64,000 nucleotides of DNA from Rickettsiales bacterium (GTDB lineage: Bacteria > Pseudomonadota > Alphaproteobacteria > Rickettsiales > UBA998), in assembly GCA_024304995.1 (NCBI GenBank), contig JAMWZD010000002.1, positions 1 to 64,000 of the forward strand. Reading direction: 5' to 3'. Below, one piece after another: positions 54,142-63,874 of this stretch. The number at the start of each line of letters is the position of its first letter. The stretch's first letter is position 1. The notes below the pieces were generated by a model. It did no database searches, was not told where the DNA came from, and worked only from the letters and a program-made list of their open reading frames with translations. The position numbers were made by a program, and so were the translations under genes.

Positions 54142-54867
54142 TTACGCATGTTCAGTTTTTTTTGCAGGGCTTAAATCTACCGTTGCAGAGACTTCAGGTT
54201 CTTTCAACACGTAGCCACGTCCCCAAACGGTTTCAATATAGTTCTCGCCGCCTGATGCATCTGCCAGTTTTTTGCGGAGTTTGCAAACGAACACATCAAT
54301 AATTTTCAGTTCAGGCTCATCAATGCCGCCATAAAGGTGATTTAAGAACATTTCCTTCGTCAGTGTTGAGCCTTTGCGAAGCGACAGTAGCTCCAGAATA
54401 GCATATTCTTTGGAAGTTAAATGCACGCCTTTGCCATCCACTTCCACAGAGCGCGTATCCAGATTAATCACCAGCTTGCCTGTGCGAATAACAGATTCAG
54501 AATGTCCTTTGGAACGACGGACAATCGCCTGAATTCGGGCGATCAGTTCACCTTTGTTAAATGGTTTGGTCAGATAATCATCTGCGCCATAGCCCAGTCC
54601 CTTAATTTTCTGATCAGGACCAGACAGACCTGAGAGGATCAATATAGGGGTGGTTACTTTTGCTGCGCGGAAACGACGCAATACTTCATATCCATCAAGG
54701 TCAGGGAGCATTAAATCAAGGATGATAATGTCGTAATCATAGATACGACCAATTTCTAATCCTTCTTCCCCGAGTTCAGTAGTGTCGCAAATGATACCTT
54801 CAGATGCGAGTGACAATTCAATAGCTTTTGCGGTAGAAGCATCATCTTCAACAAGCAGTACGCGCAT
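54142..54867 (-). CDS. ctrA: Cell cycle response regulator CtrA
   Basis: This 241-residue OmpR-type regulator matches CtrA throughout: [20 protein letters not shown], phospho-acceptor Asp51 in [39 protein letters not shown], then a winged-helix DNA-binding domain with [18 protein letters not shown] and [17 protein letters not shown] lies 9 bases before the ATG. The last 15 residues are Ser/Ala/Lys-rich rather than the usual AA tail. It is divergent from fliI. Confidence 0.96.
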   Translation of the reverse strand: MRVLLVEDDASTAKAIELSLASEGIICDTTELGEEGLEIGRIYDYDIIILDLMLPDLDGYEVLRRFRAAKVTTPILILSGLSGPDQKIKGLGYGADDYLTKPFNKGELIARIQAIVRRSKGHSESVIRTGKLVINLDTRSVEVDGKGVHLTSKEYAILELLSLRKGSTLTKEMFLNHLYGGIDEPELKIIDVFVCKLRKKLADASGGENYIETVWGRGYVLKEPEVSATVDLSPAKKTEHA

Positions 54868-55072
54868 AATAGTAAACCTCTTACTGTGGTTTGTATGTTA
54901 AAATAAAATGTGAAATGTGATGAAAACCACCTTTCGTGCGAAAACAGCTATATCACAATTCATATCTATATTAGAATACTCTTATTATTAACGAATAACA
55001 ATCGTAAATATTAATTTTTTGGCGTGTAGATATGTCACACCTTGAATTTAATGCTAAACTGGTTTAATAATT
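54868..55072. promoter_or_regulatory. Shared ctrA-fliI intergenic region
   Basis: This 205-base AT-rich gap between divergent ctrA and fliI must hold both promoters. Scattered TTAA words occur (for example 54988-54991, 55011-55014, 55048-55051, 55064-55067), but none are spaced by 7 bases as in the classic CtrA box. I cannot place -35 and -10 elements with confidence. Confidence 0.45.
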
Positions 55073-56410
55073 ATGGCAAATTTAAGCGATACTCTTAACA
55101 AATTGCGCCCCGCACCTTCACTAAAGGTTACTGGAAAAGTGGAGGCGTTGCGGGGGTTGGTAATACGCTGCACGGGGCTTGGCAGCTTTTTAAAAGCAGG
55201 AGATCGCTGTCTCATTGAGAAACGTTCCTATAATTCACAAAAAGAATATGTGAAAGCGGAAGTGATTGGGTTTGATGCGGATTGCGCGTTGATGATGCCG
55301 TTTGATGCGATTGAAGGTATAGGGCCAGGGTCTGCTGTAATCATGCAACAAAGTGAGCCGACTATTATGCCATCACATGGCTGGCTGGGGCGGATTGTGA
55401 ATGCCTTTGGTGAGCCAATTGATGGCAAAGGGCCATTGCCGCAAGGCACAGCGCCATATCTGGTGCGTGGTGCGCCGCCCCCTGCGCAGGAGCGCGAGCG
55501 CGTACGCGGGAAAGTGGATATGGGCGTGCGGGCGCTGAACACGTTTCTCACCTGTTGCCGTGGGCAGAGGCTGGGCATTTTTGCAGGCTCAGGTGTGGGA
55601 AAATCGGTCATGATGTCGATGTTAGCTAAATATTCCTCTGCATCAGTCAATGTGATTGGGCTAATCGGTGAACGTGGACGTGAGGTGCAGGAATTTATTG
55701 AAGATAATCTTGGCGAGGAAGGGCTGAAACGTTCGGTCGTGGTGGTCGCCACCTCATCAGATTCGGCATTGCTGCGCCGTGAAGCGGCGTATATGACGTT
55801 AGCCGTTGCGGAATATTTCCGAGATGCGAATGAAGAAGTGCTGTGTCTGATGGATAGTGTCACCCGCTTTGCGATGGCGCAGCGTGAGATTGGGTTATCT
55901 GTGGGCGAGCCACCCACCACGAAAGGCTATACGCCAACCGTATTCTCTGAGCTTCCGCGCCTGCTGGAACGTGCAGGACCAGGCAGAGCAGGGCAGGGCG
56001 CGATTACGGCGTTTTTCACGGTGCTGGTGGAAGGGGATGACACGAATGAGCCAATTTCGGATGCTGCGCGGGGGATTCTGGATGGTCACGTGATTATGGA
56101 CAGGAAAATTGCCGAGCGCAACCGCTACCCCGCCATCAACATTCTGCGCAGTGTGTCCCGAACCATGCCAGACTGCAATACAGAAGAACAAACCGCCCTT
56201 GTCAACAAAGCCCGCGCACTGCTCTCAACGTATGACGACATGGCAGAAATGATTCGCCTCGGCGCATATCGCAAAGGTTCAGACGCGCAGGTGGACAAGG
56301 CAATTCAGTATTTTGAGCCACTGGAAGCATTCCTTAGCCAACGCAAGGAAGAGCGCAGCACGCTGGAGCAGGGATATGCGGAGCTGGGGAAGATTCTGGC
56401 GGGGGCATAA
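55073..56410 (+). CDS. fliI: Flagellar export ATPase FliI
   Basis: This 445-residue F1-beta-like ATPase powers flagellar type III export. The P loop is GIFAGSGVGKSVMMSM; the Walker B region is EEVLCLMDSVTRFAMAQREI; and GEPPTTKGYTPTVFSELPRL is typical of FliI. The N-terminal domain lacks export-unrelated extensions. No fliJ follows, and this is the only flagellar gene in the window. Confidence 0.95.
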   Translation: MANLSDTLNKLRPAPSLKVTGKVEALRGLVIRCTGLGSFLKAGDRCLIEKRSYNSQKEYVKAEVIGFDADCALMMPFDAIEGIGPGSAVIMQQSEPTIMPSHGWLGRIVNAFGEPIDGKGPLPQGTAPYLVRGAPPPAQERERVRGKVDMGVRALNTFLTCCRGQRLGIFAGSGVGKSVMMSMLAKYSSASVNVIGLIGERGREVQEFIEDNLGEEGLKRSVVVVATSSDSALLRREAAYMTLAVAEYFRDANEEVLCLMDSVTRFAMAQREIGLSVGEPPTTKGYTPTVFSELPRLLERAGPGRAGQGAITAFFTVLVEGDDTNEPISDAARGILDGHVIMDRKIAERNRYPAINILRSVSRTMPDCNTEEQTALVNKARALLSTYDDMAEMIRLGAYRKGSDAQVDKAIQYFEPLEAFLSQRKEERSTLEQGYAELGKILAGA

Positions 56411-56438
56411 AAAAATAGTCTTGCAGTTGCAAGACTAT
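56409..56438 (-). terminator. Terminator for the 180-residue minus-strand gene
   Basis: ATAGTCTTGCA (56415-56425), loop GT, TGCAAGACTAT (56428-56438) is a perfect 11-bp inverted repeat. Read on the minus strand it is followed by seven T. It overlaps the fliI stop codon on the other side. Confidence 0.82.
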
Positions 56439-56450
56439 ATAGAAATCAGG

Positions 56451-56993
56451 TTATTTAATCAGTTCCCATGTGTTGTCAAAAGCCTCTTTATTAATACCTG
56501 TAACACGGTCACCTTTGATTTTTAAGGTTGCACCGATTGTCAAATATTGATGCTGACCTTCGCCGTATGCATCAAAAATTACGGTGTTTTGGGTTACAAC
56601 TTCATGAGCAACATCTTCAACTTTGTTTGGTCTGTAAAAAGCAATACTATCTCTAACACCGCCTTTAACCCAATCATAGGACTGCTTGAGAATCTCTCGT
56701 CCGTTTGGTTTTCCACTTTTATCTCGTGGAACAAAAACATCCTGCGGATTATTTTCAAAAATAATTTCATCGCCTTCAGCAATAAAAGTAGTTTCTACAT
56801 TTCCGCCTACTATAGTTTCGATTTTCTGCCCTTCTGAAGCAATATAAACCTTAGTAAGAGTAGCTTTTCGGGCTTTTACCGTTTTATCAGAGAAATATTG
56901 TAGAAAATATTCTTTTATAAACGGCTTGAAAAACTTTCCGTCATGTAAAATGGCTTTTCCACCAAGACAGAATATGTATGCGTCAATACCCAT
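56451..56993 (-). CDS. Hypothetical protein, possibly PGDYG-like
   Basis: This 180-residue soluble protein is AT-rich compared with fliI. The middle (VGGNVETTFIAEGDEIIFEN, then DVFVPRD) loosely resembles the PGDYG-type beta domain, and the C-terminal third repeats similar strand patterns (VVTQNTVIFDAYGEGQHQYL). No catalytic motif is visible. It has its own terminator. Function unknown. Confidence 0.6.
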   Translation of the reverse strand: MGIDAYIFCLGGKAILHDGKFFKPFIKEYFLQYFSDKTVKARKATLTKVYIASEGQKIETIVGGNVETTFIAEGDEIIFENNPQDVFVPRDKSGKPNGREILKQSYDWVKGGVRDSIAFYRPNKVEDVAHEVVTQNTVIFDAYGEGQHQYLTIGATLKIKGDRVTGINKEAFDNTWELIK

Positions 56994-57179
56994 ATTTCGT
57001 TACCTAAATAAACTACAAGGTAATCAAACCAATAGATATTCATATTGGCTAACTAACAACTGGTTGATCCAGCTTCATGCAAATAATAGATTGCAGAGAA
57101 TATAGCACCATTTATATAGGTTAAAATTTGTTAGTCAATAAAATGCTGCACTTTACTCTAAGTTCCTTATACTCCCCTC

Positions 57180-57773
57180 ATGATAGAACAAACCCTCCGC
57201 CCGCTTGCCCAGCGGCTTTTCTTCTCCCCGCTTGCAGCACTGCTTGCCCCGCATATATCTCCCAACCAGATGACGTTGCTTTCCTGTGTTTTCGGGCTGT
57301 GCGTTATCCCTGCTTATTATTATTTCGGGGCGTGGTGTGGCACGCTGGCGTTGTTGCTCTCTGGCATGGCAGATGTGTTGGATGGCTCCATCGCACGCAA
57401 ACGCGGGGAGAGTTCGGAAGCGGGGGGTGTGTATGACATCCTCTCAGACCGTGCGGTGGAAGCGGCGGCAATTCTGGCGCTGTATCTCACCATTCCTGAA
57501 AGTGGTGTGCTGTGTCTGTTGATGCTTGCCAGCGTGCTGCTCTGCGTCACCAGCTTTTTGCTCTCTGGTATCCACACCCCAAAAGACGGTGAAAAAAGTT
57601 TTCATTATAGCGCAGGGCTGATGGAACGTGCTGAAGCGTTTATTTTCTTTGTCATGATGATGTGGCTGCCAGAGTGGTTTTTGGGGTTGAGCCTGCTGTT
57701 CACGGTGCTGGTGCTGTGGACAACTTACGTGCGAATTAAAGAATTAATATCACAACTATCGCTTCAACATTAA
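57180..57773 (+). CDS. CDP-alcohol phosphatidyltransferase family protein
   Basis: This 197-residue inner-membrane enzyme has the family metal-binding motif in MADVLDGSIARKRG, continuing GGVYDILSDR, which fits D-G-x2-A-R-x8-G-x3-D-x3-D. About five hydrophobic helices are visible. The alcohol acceptor (glycerol phosphate, serine, inositol or another) cannot be told. It probably makes a phospholipid headgroup. Confidence 0.88.
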   Translation: MIEQTLRPLAQRLFFSPLAALLAPHISPNQMTLLSCVFGLCVIPAYYYFGAWCGTLALLLSGMADVLDGSIARKRGESSEAGGVYDILSDRAVEAAAILALYLTIPESGVLCLLMLASVLLCVTSFLLSGIHTPKDGEKSFHYSAGLMERAEAFIFFVMMMWLPEWFLGLSLLFTVLVLWTTYVRIKELISQLSLQH

Positions 57774-57827
57774 ACATATTTTAAAAATTACTCCGCATAA
57801 TGAAAGAATGACACGGAGTATTTTATT

Positions 57828-59537
57828 ATGGTGAGCGGTTTGCAGCAGGAATTATTGCTGATTGAAGATGAACCGGGTGATGCATTATTATTTGAAGAAA
57901 TCTTACATGACGACCCAGACAGCAACTTCAAGTTGACACATTTAAGCAGGGTTGAAGATATTGCCAAGCTGGATAAATTATATATTTACGATGCAGTGAT
58001 TCTGGATATGGGATTGCCAGGGGTTTCAGGCATGGATGCCATTGCCCATGTGCAGAAGCTGTGTCCGTCACTGCCGCTGATTGTGCTTTCAGGATTAAAT
58101 GATGATAAAAAAGCGCTGCAGGCAGTGTCTGTGGGGGTGCAGGATTATCTGGTGAAAGGAGAAAGCTCAGGTGAAGTGGTGCGCCGTTCCATCCGTTACG
58201 CTGTGCAGCGCAAACGCTATGAGCAAAAAATTGCGCATCTGACCCAATATGACCAGTTAACAGGGCTGCAAAACACTGCATTATTTAATTCAGAATTGCA
58301 AAAAACCATTCGTGAATGCCGCAAGTCAGATAAGGTGCTGGCGCTGTATATGATTGATATAGACAGCTTCAAGGAAGTGAATGACCTTTATGGGCATGAT
58401 GTAGGCAATAGTGTGTTAATTGAGGTTGCATCACGCCTGAAAAGCCTGTGTGGTGATGTGCATTTTGCAGCGCGGCTTGGCAATGACGAATTTGTCTTTG
58501 CACAGGTGACAGATAATATCACCCAGACGGGAGATGAATTTGCTGCCCATTTAGACACGCTGATAGCGCAACCATGTTATATTGGGGATCATATTGTGCA
58601 GGTTCAGGTTAGTATTGGCATTGCCACCTATCCTGATTCTGGCAAAGATGCACGCTCATTGCTGCATCATGCGCAAATTGCGCTATATCGCGCCAAAGAG
58701 CAACAGCATCAGATATATGAACATTTTGATTTTGCGTTTCATAGTGCGCTTATGCAGCGTATTCAGATTTCTTCTGCGCTCAAACGTGCTGTGGAGAATG
58801 AAGAATTTTCGGTGCTTTATCAGCCTAAAATCTGTATGCGGAGTAATCAGGTTGCGGGAGCGGAAGCCTTGTTGCGCTGGAACCACCCTGAACTGGGCAC
58901 AATTCTGCCAAAAGTGTTCATTCCTATTGCGGAAGATGCGGGTTTAATGCGTGAAATCACGTGCTGGGTGCTGGATACGGCATGTAGTGATTTTCAGCAC
59001 GACAAACTGAAATGGATGAATCTTGCAGTGAATGTGTCTGGGAAGCAGTTCGGCAACACTGTGATCGTGGATATGCTGAAAGACATTCTGAAACGCACCC
59101 AGATTGATGCATCCCGCCTGCAGCTGGAACTCACGGAAACAGCAGTGATGCATAATGTAGAGCAGGCAATGTATATTCTGCAGGCATTAAAACAGCTTGG
59201 AGTTGAAATTCATATTGATGATTTTGGAACGGGCTATTCTTCACTAGATTATTTGCGCAAATTCCCCGTAGATGCGCTCAAAATTGACCGCAGCTTTATT
59301 AGTGATATTGATGGCAGGCATGATGACACATTTATCCGCATGATCATCAGCCTTGCGCATGAACTTTCATTAGAGGTCATTGCAGAAGGCGTGGAAACAA
59401 AAGAGCAGGTTTCTAAACTGGCTGCATTAAATTGTGACGTGGCGCAGGGATACATCTATTCTAAACCCGTATCAAAAGATGAGCTGATTCACTGGCTTGA
59501 GCAGCGTCCAAAGGTAACGGTTAAAAAAGCGATTTAG
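57828..59537 (+). CDS. REC-GGDEF-EAL cyclic di-GMP protein
   Basis: This 569-residue protein has a receiver (about 1-120: LLIEDEPGDALLFEE, Asp in VILDMGLPGVSGMD), a GGDEF domain (about 140-295) and an EAL domain (about 305-560). The GGDEF signature is altered to GNDEF (RLGNDEFVFAQ), so cyclase activity is doubtful. The EAL part looks active: AEALLRWNHPELG, LELTETAV, HIDDFGTGYSSLDYLR, DALKIDRSFI and AEGVETKEQ. It is probably a phosphorylation-controlled phosphodiesterase. It ends convergent with the Crp/Fnr gene (4-base overlap). Confidence 0.92.
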   Translation: MVSGLQQELLLIEDEPGDALLFEEILHDDPDSNFKLTHLSRVEDIAKLDKLYIYDAVILDMGLPGVSGMDAIAHVQKLCPSLPLIVLSGLNDDKKALQAVSVGVQDYLVKGESSGEVVRRSIRYAVQRKRYEQKIAHLTQYDQLTGLQNTALFNSELQKTIRECRKSDKVLALYMIDIDSFKEVNDLYGHDVGNSVLIEVASRLKSLCGDVHFAARLGNDEFVFAQVTDNITQTGDEFAAHLDTLIAQPCYIGDHIVQVQVSIGIATYPDSGKDARSLLHHAQIALYRAKEQQHQIYEHFDFAFHSALMQRIQISSALKRAVENEEFSVLYQPKICMRSNQVAGAEALLRWNHPELGTILPKVFIPIAEDAGLMREITCWVLDTACSDFQHDKLKWMNLAVNVSGKQFGNTVIVDMLKDILKRTQIDASRLQLELTETAVMHNVEQAMYILQALKQLGVEIHIDDFGTGYSSLDYLRKFPVDALKIDRSFISDIDGRHDDTFIRMIISLAHELSLEVIAEGVETKEQVSKLAALNCDVAQGYIYSKPVSKDELIHWLEQRPKVTVKKAI

Positions 59538-60268
59538 CGTTTTTTATTGCTATCCAGCCATTCTGTGTCCAGACGGTAATAACGATCCTTAAAATCGCAT
59601 CGCGTCTTCATGCCTTCGGCATTAAGCAAGGTCAACTTTGGTTTGTGATAGCTTATCCAGCCATCATCCTGCAATTGGCGAAGCATACGGTTCACGTATA
59701 CGGGGGTAATGCCGAGTGCATCACCTATCACTTCCTGAGATAGTGGCAGATCGAACGTGTCTCCAACGGAGGGGTTGGTAATTTTAAGGCGTGCCTGAAT
59801 CTGCAACATAAGCAATGCAATGCGGTTTTCACCTGCCATGCGCCCAATTGCTTTCAGCCTGTCATGCAATACTATGTGATCCTGCATACCTGCAGCGAAA
59901 ATGAGCGCTGCCAGTCTTGGCGTTTTTACAAAAATATCCCGCAATCCTGATTTTGGAAATGGGCAGAGTGTTGCTGGCTTAATCGCCATGAGTCCGTCAG
60001 CTGATTTTTCAAATGGTATTGAATGAATACCTACAATATCCCCTGGAAAATGAATATTCATCACCAGACGACCACCATCATTTAAATGGGAGTAGCTGAT
60101 CAGCCAGCCAGATTTCACAATATAGATATTGTCTGTATGGGAGTCCTGATCATACACGACATTTCCCTTCTTGAAATGCTGTTCTGCTTTTTCAAGCGCA
60201 CCAAGCTGGTTTCTTTCATGTTCATCCAGATCCATATAATAGCTAAATTTTTCAACTAAACAGCTCAT
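59534..60268 (-). CDS. Crp/Fnr family transcriptional regulator
   Basis: This 244-residue regulator is read from ATG 60268, preceded by AGAGGA; an upstream in-frame start at 60355 adds a hydrophobic 29 residues that do not fit the family. It has a cyclic-nucleotide-binding-like beta roll (GNVVYDQDSHTDNIYIVKSG, FPGDIVG) and a winged helix (LPLSQEVIGDALGITPVYVN, RMLRQLQDDGWI). No Fnr-type N-terminal cysteine cluster is present, so it is not an oxygen sensor of that kind. Confidence 0.9.
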   Translation of the reverse strand: MSCLVEKFSYYMDLDEHERNQLGALEKAEQHFKKGNVVYDQDSHTDNIYIVKSGWLISYSHLNDGGRLVMNIHFPGDIVGIHSIPFEKSADGLMAIKPATLCPFPKSGLRDIFVKTPRLAALIFAAGMQDHIVLHDRLKAIGRMAGENRIALLMLQIQARLKITNPSVGDTFDLPLSQEVIGDALGITPVYVNRMLRQLQDDGWISYHKPKLTLLNAEGMKTRCDFKDRYYRLDTEWLDSNKKR

Positions 60269-60405
60269 AATTCCTCTTATTATTAAACTATGTAAAACTA
60301 TAATAGCTGCACCATAAAGAACATATGGTCTGAATGCGTTCAGATATAAAAGCAACGTAAGCGTACCATATCGAAAATTTATGTTCGCATGATTAAAGTG
60401 CCAGA

Positions 60406-60783
60406 ATGAATTACAGTGAATTACACAAAGAACGACTTGCGCGCCTTGAAAAGCTGGCTCGCTCTATGGATACTAAATGGACATTACCAGTAGTCAATAT
60501 TGGTGTGGGATGGGATACGGTGATTGGGCTGATCCCTGGCATTGGGGACACGGCAACCGCGTGTATCTCAGCATATGTAGTGCGTGAAGCACATATACTC
60601 GGTGTTCCTTTTCTGACTAAAGCCCGCATGGTCTGGAATATCATAGTGGATTGGTTTGTAGGTTTAATTCCGCTTCTTGGAGATATTCTGGATATTGGCT
60701 GGAAGGCAAATCGCAAAAACGTGGATTTAATCCAGAAATACGTTGCCACTCGTGTGGAGGCGGAACAAACGCAACTTGCCTGA
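60406..60783 (+). CDS. DUF4112 membrane protein
   Basis: This 125-residue protein matches DUF4112: LARSMDTKWTLP, GWDTVIGLIPGIGDTATACI, then VDWFVGLIPLLGDILDIGWK, and KANRKNVDLIQKY. Two membrane-associated segments each contain a GLIPxxGD motif. The role of the family is unknown. It is divergent from the Crp/Fnr gene with a 137-base gap. Confidence 0.88.
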   Translation: MNYSELHKERLARLEKLARSMDTKWTLPVVNIGVGWDTVIGLIPGIGDTATACISAYVVREAHILGVPFLTKARMVWNIIVDWFVGLIPLLGDILDIGWKANRKNVDLIQKYVATRVEAEQTQLA

Positions 60784-60800
60784 ATAAATTTATAGCATAA

Positions 60801-60848
60801 AAAAAAGCTCATCTCTTTCATATATCAAAGAGATGGGCTTTTTTTTGT
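60801..60848. terminator. Bidirectional terminator
   Basis: AAGCTCATCTCTTT, loop CATATATC, AAAGAGATGGGCTT form a 14-bp stem with a T-G wobble. It is flanked by an A-run before and a T-run after. It ends both the DUF4112 gene and the opposing response regulator gene. Confidence 0.9.
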
Positions 60849-60856
60849 AATCAGAA

Positions 60857-61558
60857 TTAAGCTGCCTGCGCTTCTTCCATCACTTCCATGCGGTAACCAA
60901 TGCCAGGTTCTGTCACCACGTAAGATGGGCTTTTCGGATTAGGTTCGATTTTTTCACGTAGCTGGCTTACGTAAACCCGCAGATATTGCATATCATCCGC
61001 GTGGGCAGGGCCCCACACGTCTTTCAATAGCTGTTTATGCGTAATCATTTTGCCGCGATTGACGATGAAATAACGCAGCAATTCATATTCTTTTGGAGTC
61101 AGGCTTGCTTTTTCGCCGTCAATAAACACTTCATGACGCACCAAATCCATTTTAATGCGGCCATTCATAATATCTGGTTCGCCAGCTTCCTGCGTAGCTG
61201 CTTTGCGCAGATTGGCTTCAATACGTGCCAGCAGAATATCAGGGTTAAACGGTTTGGTGACGTAATCATCTGCTCCGCGTCCCAGCGCATCAATAATTTC
61301 TTTGTCGCTGTCACGCACGGAACAGACGATAATTGGCACTTGTCCCCATTCACGAACATTATCAATCACTTCTTTTCCATCCATATCTGGCAGACCCAAA
61401 TCCAGAATGATCAGATCAGGCTTTACAGACGCGCAAAGGCGCACTGCCTGACCGCCATTTTCTGCCTCTTCGGTTTTATATCCTTCTGATTCCAGTGAAA
61501 TTCGCAGTAATTTACGAATCTGAGGTTCGTCATCAACGAGCAAAATAAGATTTTTCAT
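60857..61558 (-). CDS. kdpE: OmpR-family response regulator (KdpE-like)
   Basis: This 233-residue regulator has a receiver with Asp52 in LIILDLGLPDMDGKEV and GADDYVTKPFNPDILLARIE. Its winged helix contains HKQLLKDVWGPAHADDMQYL, RVYVSQLREKIE, the KdpE signature. AGGGA precedes the ATG. No kdpD or kdpABC is in the window, so it is an orphan here and potassium control is not shown. Confidence 0.82.
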   Translation of the reverse strand: MKNLILLVDDEPQIRKLLRISLESEGYKTEEAENGGQAVRLCASVKPDLIILDLGLPDMDGKEVIDNVREWGQVPIIVCSVRDSDKEIIDALGRGADDYVTKPFNPDILLARIEANLRKAATQEAGEPDIMNGRIKMDLVRHEVFIDGEKASLTPKEYELLRYFIVNRGKMITHKQLLKDVWGPAHADDMQYLRVYVSQLREKIEPNPKSPSYVVTEPGIGYRMEVMEEAQAA

Positions 61559-61672
61559 GTAATTCCCTAACGTAATATTTTATTATATTATGGCAATAAC
61601 CATATAAATTTGTCATAAGAAGTAAACAGATGTTACCATCCCTTTAGCTTATTTAACAACAGTACTGCTTAT

Positions 61673-63805
61673 ATGTTTTTACGATTTCTAACTATCTTCC
61701 TGCTCTATGGTGTCATTCATGCTGCGCCCGTTTTTGCAATGGACGGGATTATCAGCAAAAATGAGCGTGCGCAAAAAATGGGCGAAGCCTTTGCACTCAC
61801 TTTAAGCAACTGGGAAACGGTGCTGGATGAGGTCTCTGCGATACTTAATAAGGATGATGCTTTAACGGATGAAGAAATGGCGCGGTTGCAGGAAAGGCTG
61901 AAGGAATTAAAAAATAATTCCTTTGCCAAATCCATTACGATTGCAGATTCGCTTCGCTCGCAGAATGACCTGCTGAAAGCGTTGGGAAACCCGCCTGAAG
62001 ATGGAGCCATTGAAGATGAGGCGGTAAAAAAAGAACGCGCACGCCTGAATGAGGAAATTGCCCGCATTGATGCACAGTTAAAACAGACCAAGCTGGTGGT
62101 TGCCAAAAGTGAGGATTCGCTGAAAGCATTAAGCGATATGGAGTCTGAAAAACTGCGCAATAAATTAATGACGCGTCAGTTTTTACCGCTTAACAGTATG
62201 GAAGTAACGGACTTTGTCACGGAACTTTATGATTATGCTGCGCAGTTTAACAACTGGCTTGGTCTTGGTGCGTCCTTATTTGCGCTGCTGATATTATCTT
62301 TTGCGACCATACCGCTGACAAAGCATGTCAACCAAATGCTGGATAGTGCAAAACACATTGAATTGCGCAAGAAGATGAGCCGAAAACGCGTGATTGTTGT
62401 GGTGGTGGCGGCATATTTTGCGGCATTACTACGCTTTGGTGTGGTGAGTTTTGATGATTATCCTGCGCTTGAATATCTGGTGAAAGTGACCTCTGCCATT
62501 GCGCTGGCAAGTGTATTATATATGGGGCTTGGTAAATTCAGATTTATTGACCCGAGAAACACCATCATGCAGCTTGGGGAAGACCGACGCAGCTATAGCT
62601 GGTTGTGGAACGGAGTGCGACAGATTGCGCGAGTGGTGCTGGCATTAATTCCTGTGATGAGTCTGGCAGGTTATATTAACCTCAGCCTGTATCTTGGCTT
62701 GAACATATTAGCCACCATTATGGCACTGCTGGCATTTACTGCACTGCGGTCTTTAGTGGTGTTCCTGAACCGAAAAATCAGCGAGGAGTCACAGAAAAAG
62801 GATGAGAAACTTTCTCCGTTAGCCATTACATTAATTGAGCCTGTTCTGGCATTAATGATGATCGGCTTTGCGTCTTTTTTCTGGGGGCTGACATCAGATG
62901 ATGTGACAGGGTGGATAGAGAAATATCAAAATGGAATTCCTATTGGTGATATTACTATAGATTTTGGCAGCATTGGCGCGGCGATTGCCATGTTTTTTGC
63001 TTTATATGTATTCACCAAGGTCTCGCAATGGTTTCTGGCAAGCCGCGTTTTTCCGCATACTGCTATGAGCAGCGGCGTACGTGATGCTATTATCGCCATA
63101 TTAGGTTATGTCGGTATTCTGCTTGCCTTTTTAGTCTCTATGGGAGCCATCGGACTGGATCTATCCAATCTGGCGATTGTGGCTGGTGCGCTCTCGGTGG
63201 GTATTGGTTTTGGTATGCAGGCGATTTTTAATAATTTTGTTTCAGGGTTGATATTGTTGTTTGAACGCCCTGTGAAAGTGGGTGACTGGATTGTGGTGGG
63301 AGAACATTCGGGAGTCATCAAAAAAATCCGCGTGCGCTCAACTGAAATCGAAACCTTCCAGAATTCTTCCATCATTGTGCCAAACTCACAGCTTATCAGT
63401 GAAACAGTGACTAACTGGACATTGCATGACCGTGTAGGGCGGGTGGATATTCCCATTGGCGTGGCATATGGCTCAGACACACAGCATGTGAAAAAAGTGC
63501 TTCTGGAAACAGCAGCAGCGCATAAAGAGGTGCGTAGCTATCCTTCACCACAAGTGATTTTTACTAATTTTGGGGATAGCTCGCTGGATTTTGAGCTACG
63601 ATGCTTTATCCATAATATTCGTGATGTATTCCGCGTTTCCAGTGAATTGCGTTTTGATGTGGATGCCGCCTTCCGCGCGAATGAGATTGAAATTCCATTC
63701 CCGCAGCGCGATGTGCATATTATTCCTCCAAAAGAAGCAAAAGTAAAAACGGCGTCAGAAGAGATAGATTCTATGGCGTATGAGGATGACAAAAAGATTA
63801 ACTAG
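61673..63805 (+). CDS. MscS-family mechanosensitive channel with periplasmic domain
   Basis: This 710-residue inner-membrane channel has a signal peptide at 1-22 (LPxx-type, ending VFAMDG), a coiled periplasmic domain at about 25-175 with many Glu/Lys, several helices at about 195-480, and a C-terminal MscS core. The pore helix is GALSVGIGFGMQAIFNNFV and the beta domain FERPVKVGDWIVVGEHSG, followed by SSIIVPNSQLISE. This is the large DUF3772/MscK-like architecture that vents solutes on osmotic downshock. Confidence 0.92.
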   Translation: MFLRFLTIFLLYGVIHAAPVFAMDGIISKNERAQKMGEAFALTLSNWETVLDEVSAILNKDDALTDEEMARLQERLKELKNNSFAKSITIADSLRSQNDLLKALGNPPEDGAIEDEAVKKERARLNEEIARIDAQLKQTKLVVAKSEDSLKALSDMESEKLRNKLMTRQFLPLNSMEVTDFVTELYDYAAQFNNWLGLGASLFALLILSFATIPLTKHVNQMLDSAKHIELRKKMSRKRVIVVVVAAYFAALLRFGVVSFDDYPALEYLVKVTSAIALASVLYMGLGKFRFIDPRNTIMQLGEDRRSYSWLWNGVRQIARVVLALIPVMSLAGYINLSLYLGLNILATIMALLAFTALRSLVVFLNRKISEESQKKDEKLSPLAITLIEPVLALMMIGFASFFWGLTSDDVTGWIEKYQNGIPIGDITIDFGSIGAAIAMFFALYVFTKVSQWFLASRVFPHTAMSSGVRDAIIAILGYVGILLAFLVSMGAIGLDLSNLAIVAGALSVGIGFGMQAIFNNFVSGLILLFERPVKVGDWIVVGEHSGVIKKIRVRSTEIETFQNSSIIVPNSQLISETVTNWTLHDRVGRVDIPIGVAYGSDTQHVKKVLLETAAAHKEVRSYPSPQVIFTNFGDSSLDFELRCFIHNIRDVFRVSSELRFDVDAAFRANEIEIPFPQRDVHIIPPKEAKVKTASEEIDSMAYEDDKKIN

Positions 63806-63874
63806 TATAATGCGGAAATTTCAACACGCAGTATATGTATAATTTGAACTGGTAAGAATTTATGAGCAGATCAA

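Noticed and set aside
54868-55072. CtrA boxes upstream of ctrA and fliI
   Set aside because: TTAA words are present but no pair has the 7-base spacing.
55228-55920. 230-codon minus-strand frame
   Set aside because: Antisense to fliI; Ser/Pro/Arg-rich shadow with no recognisable domain.
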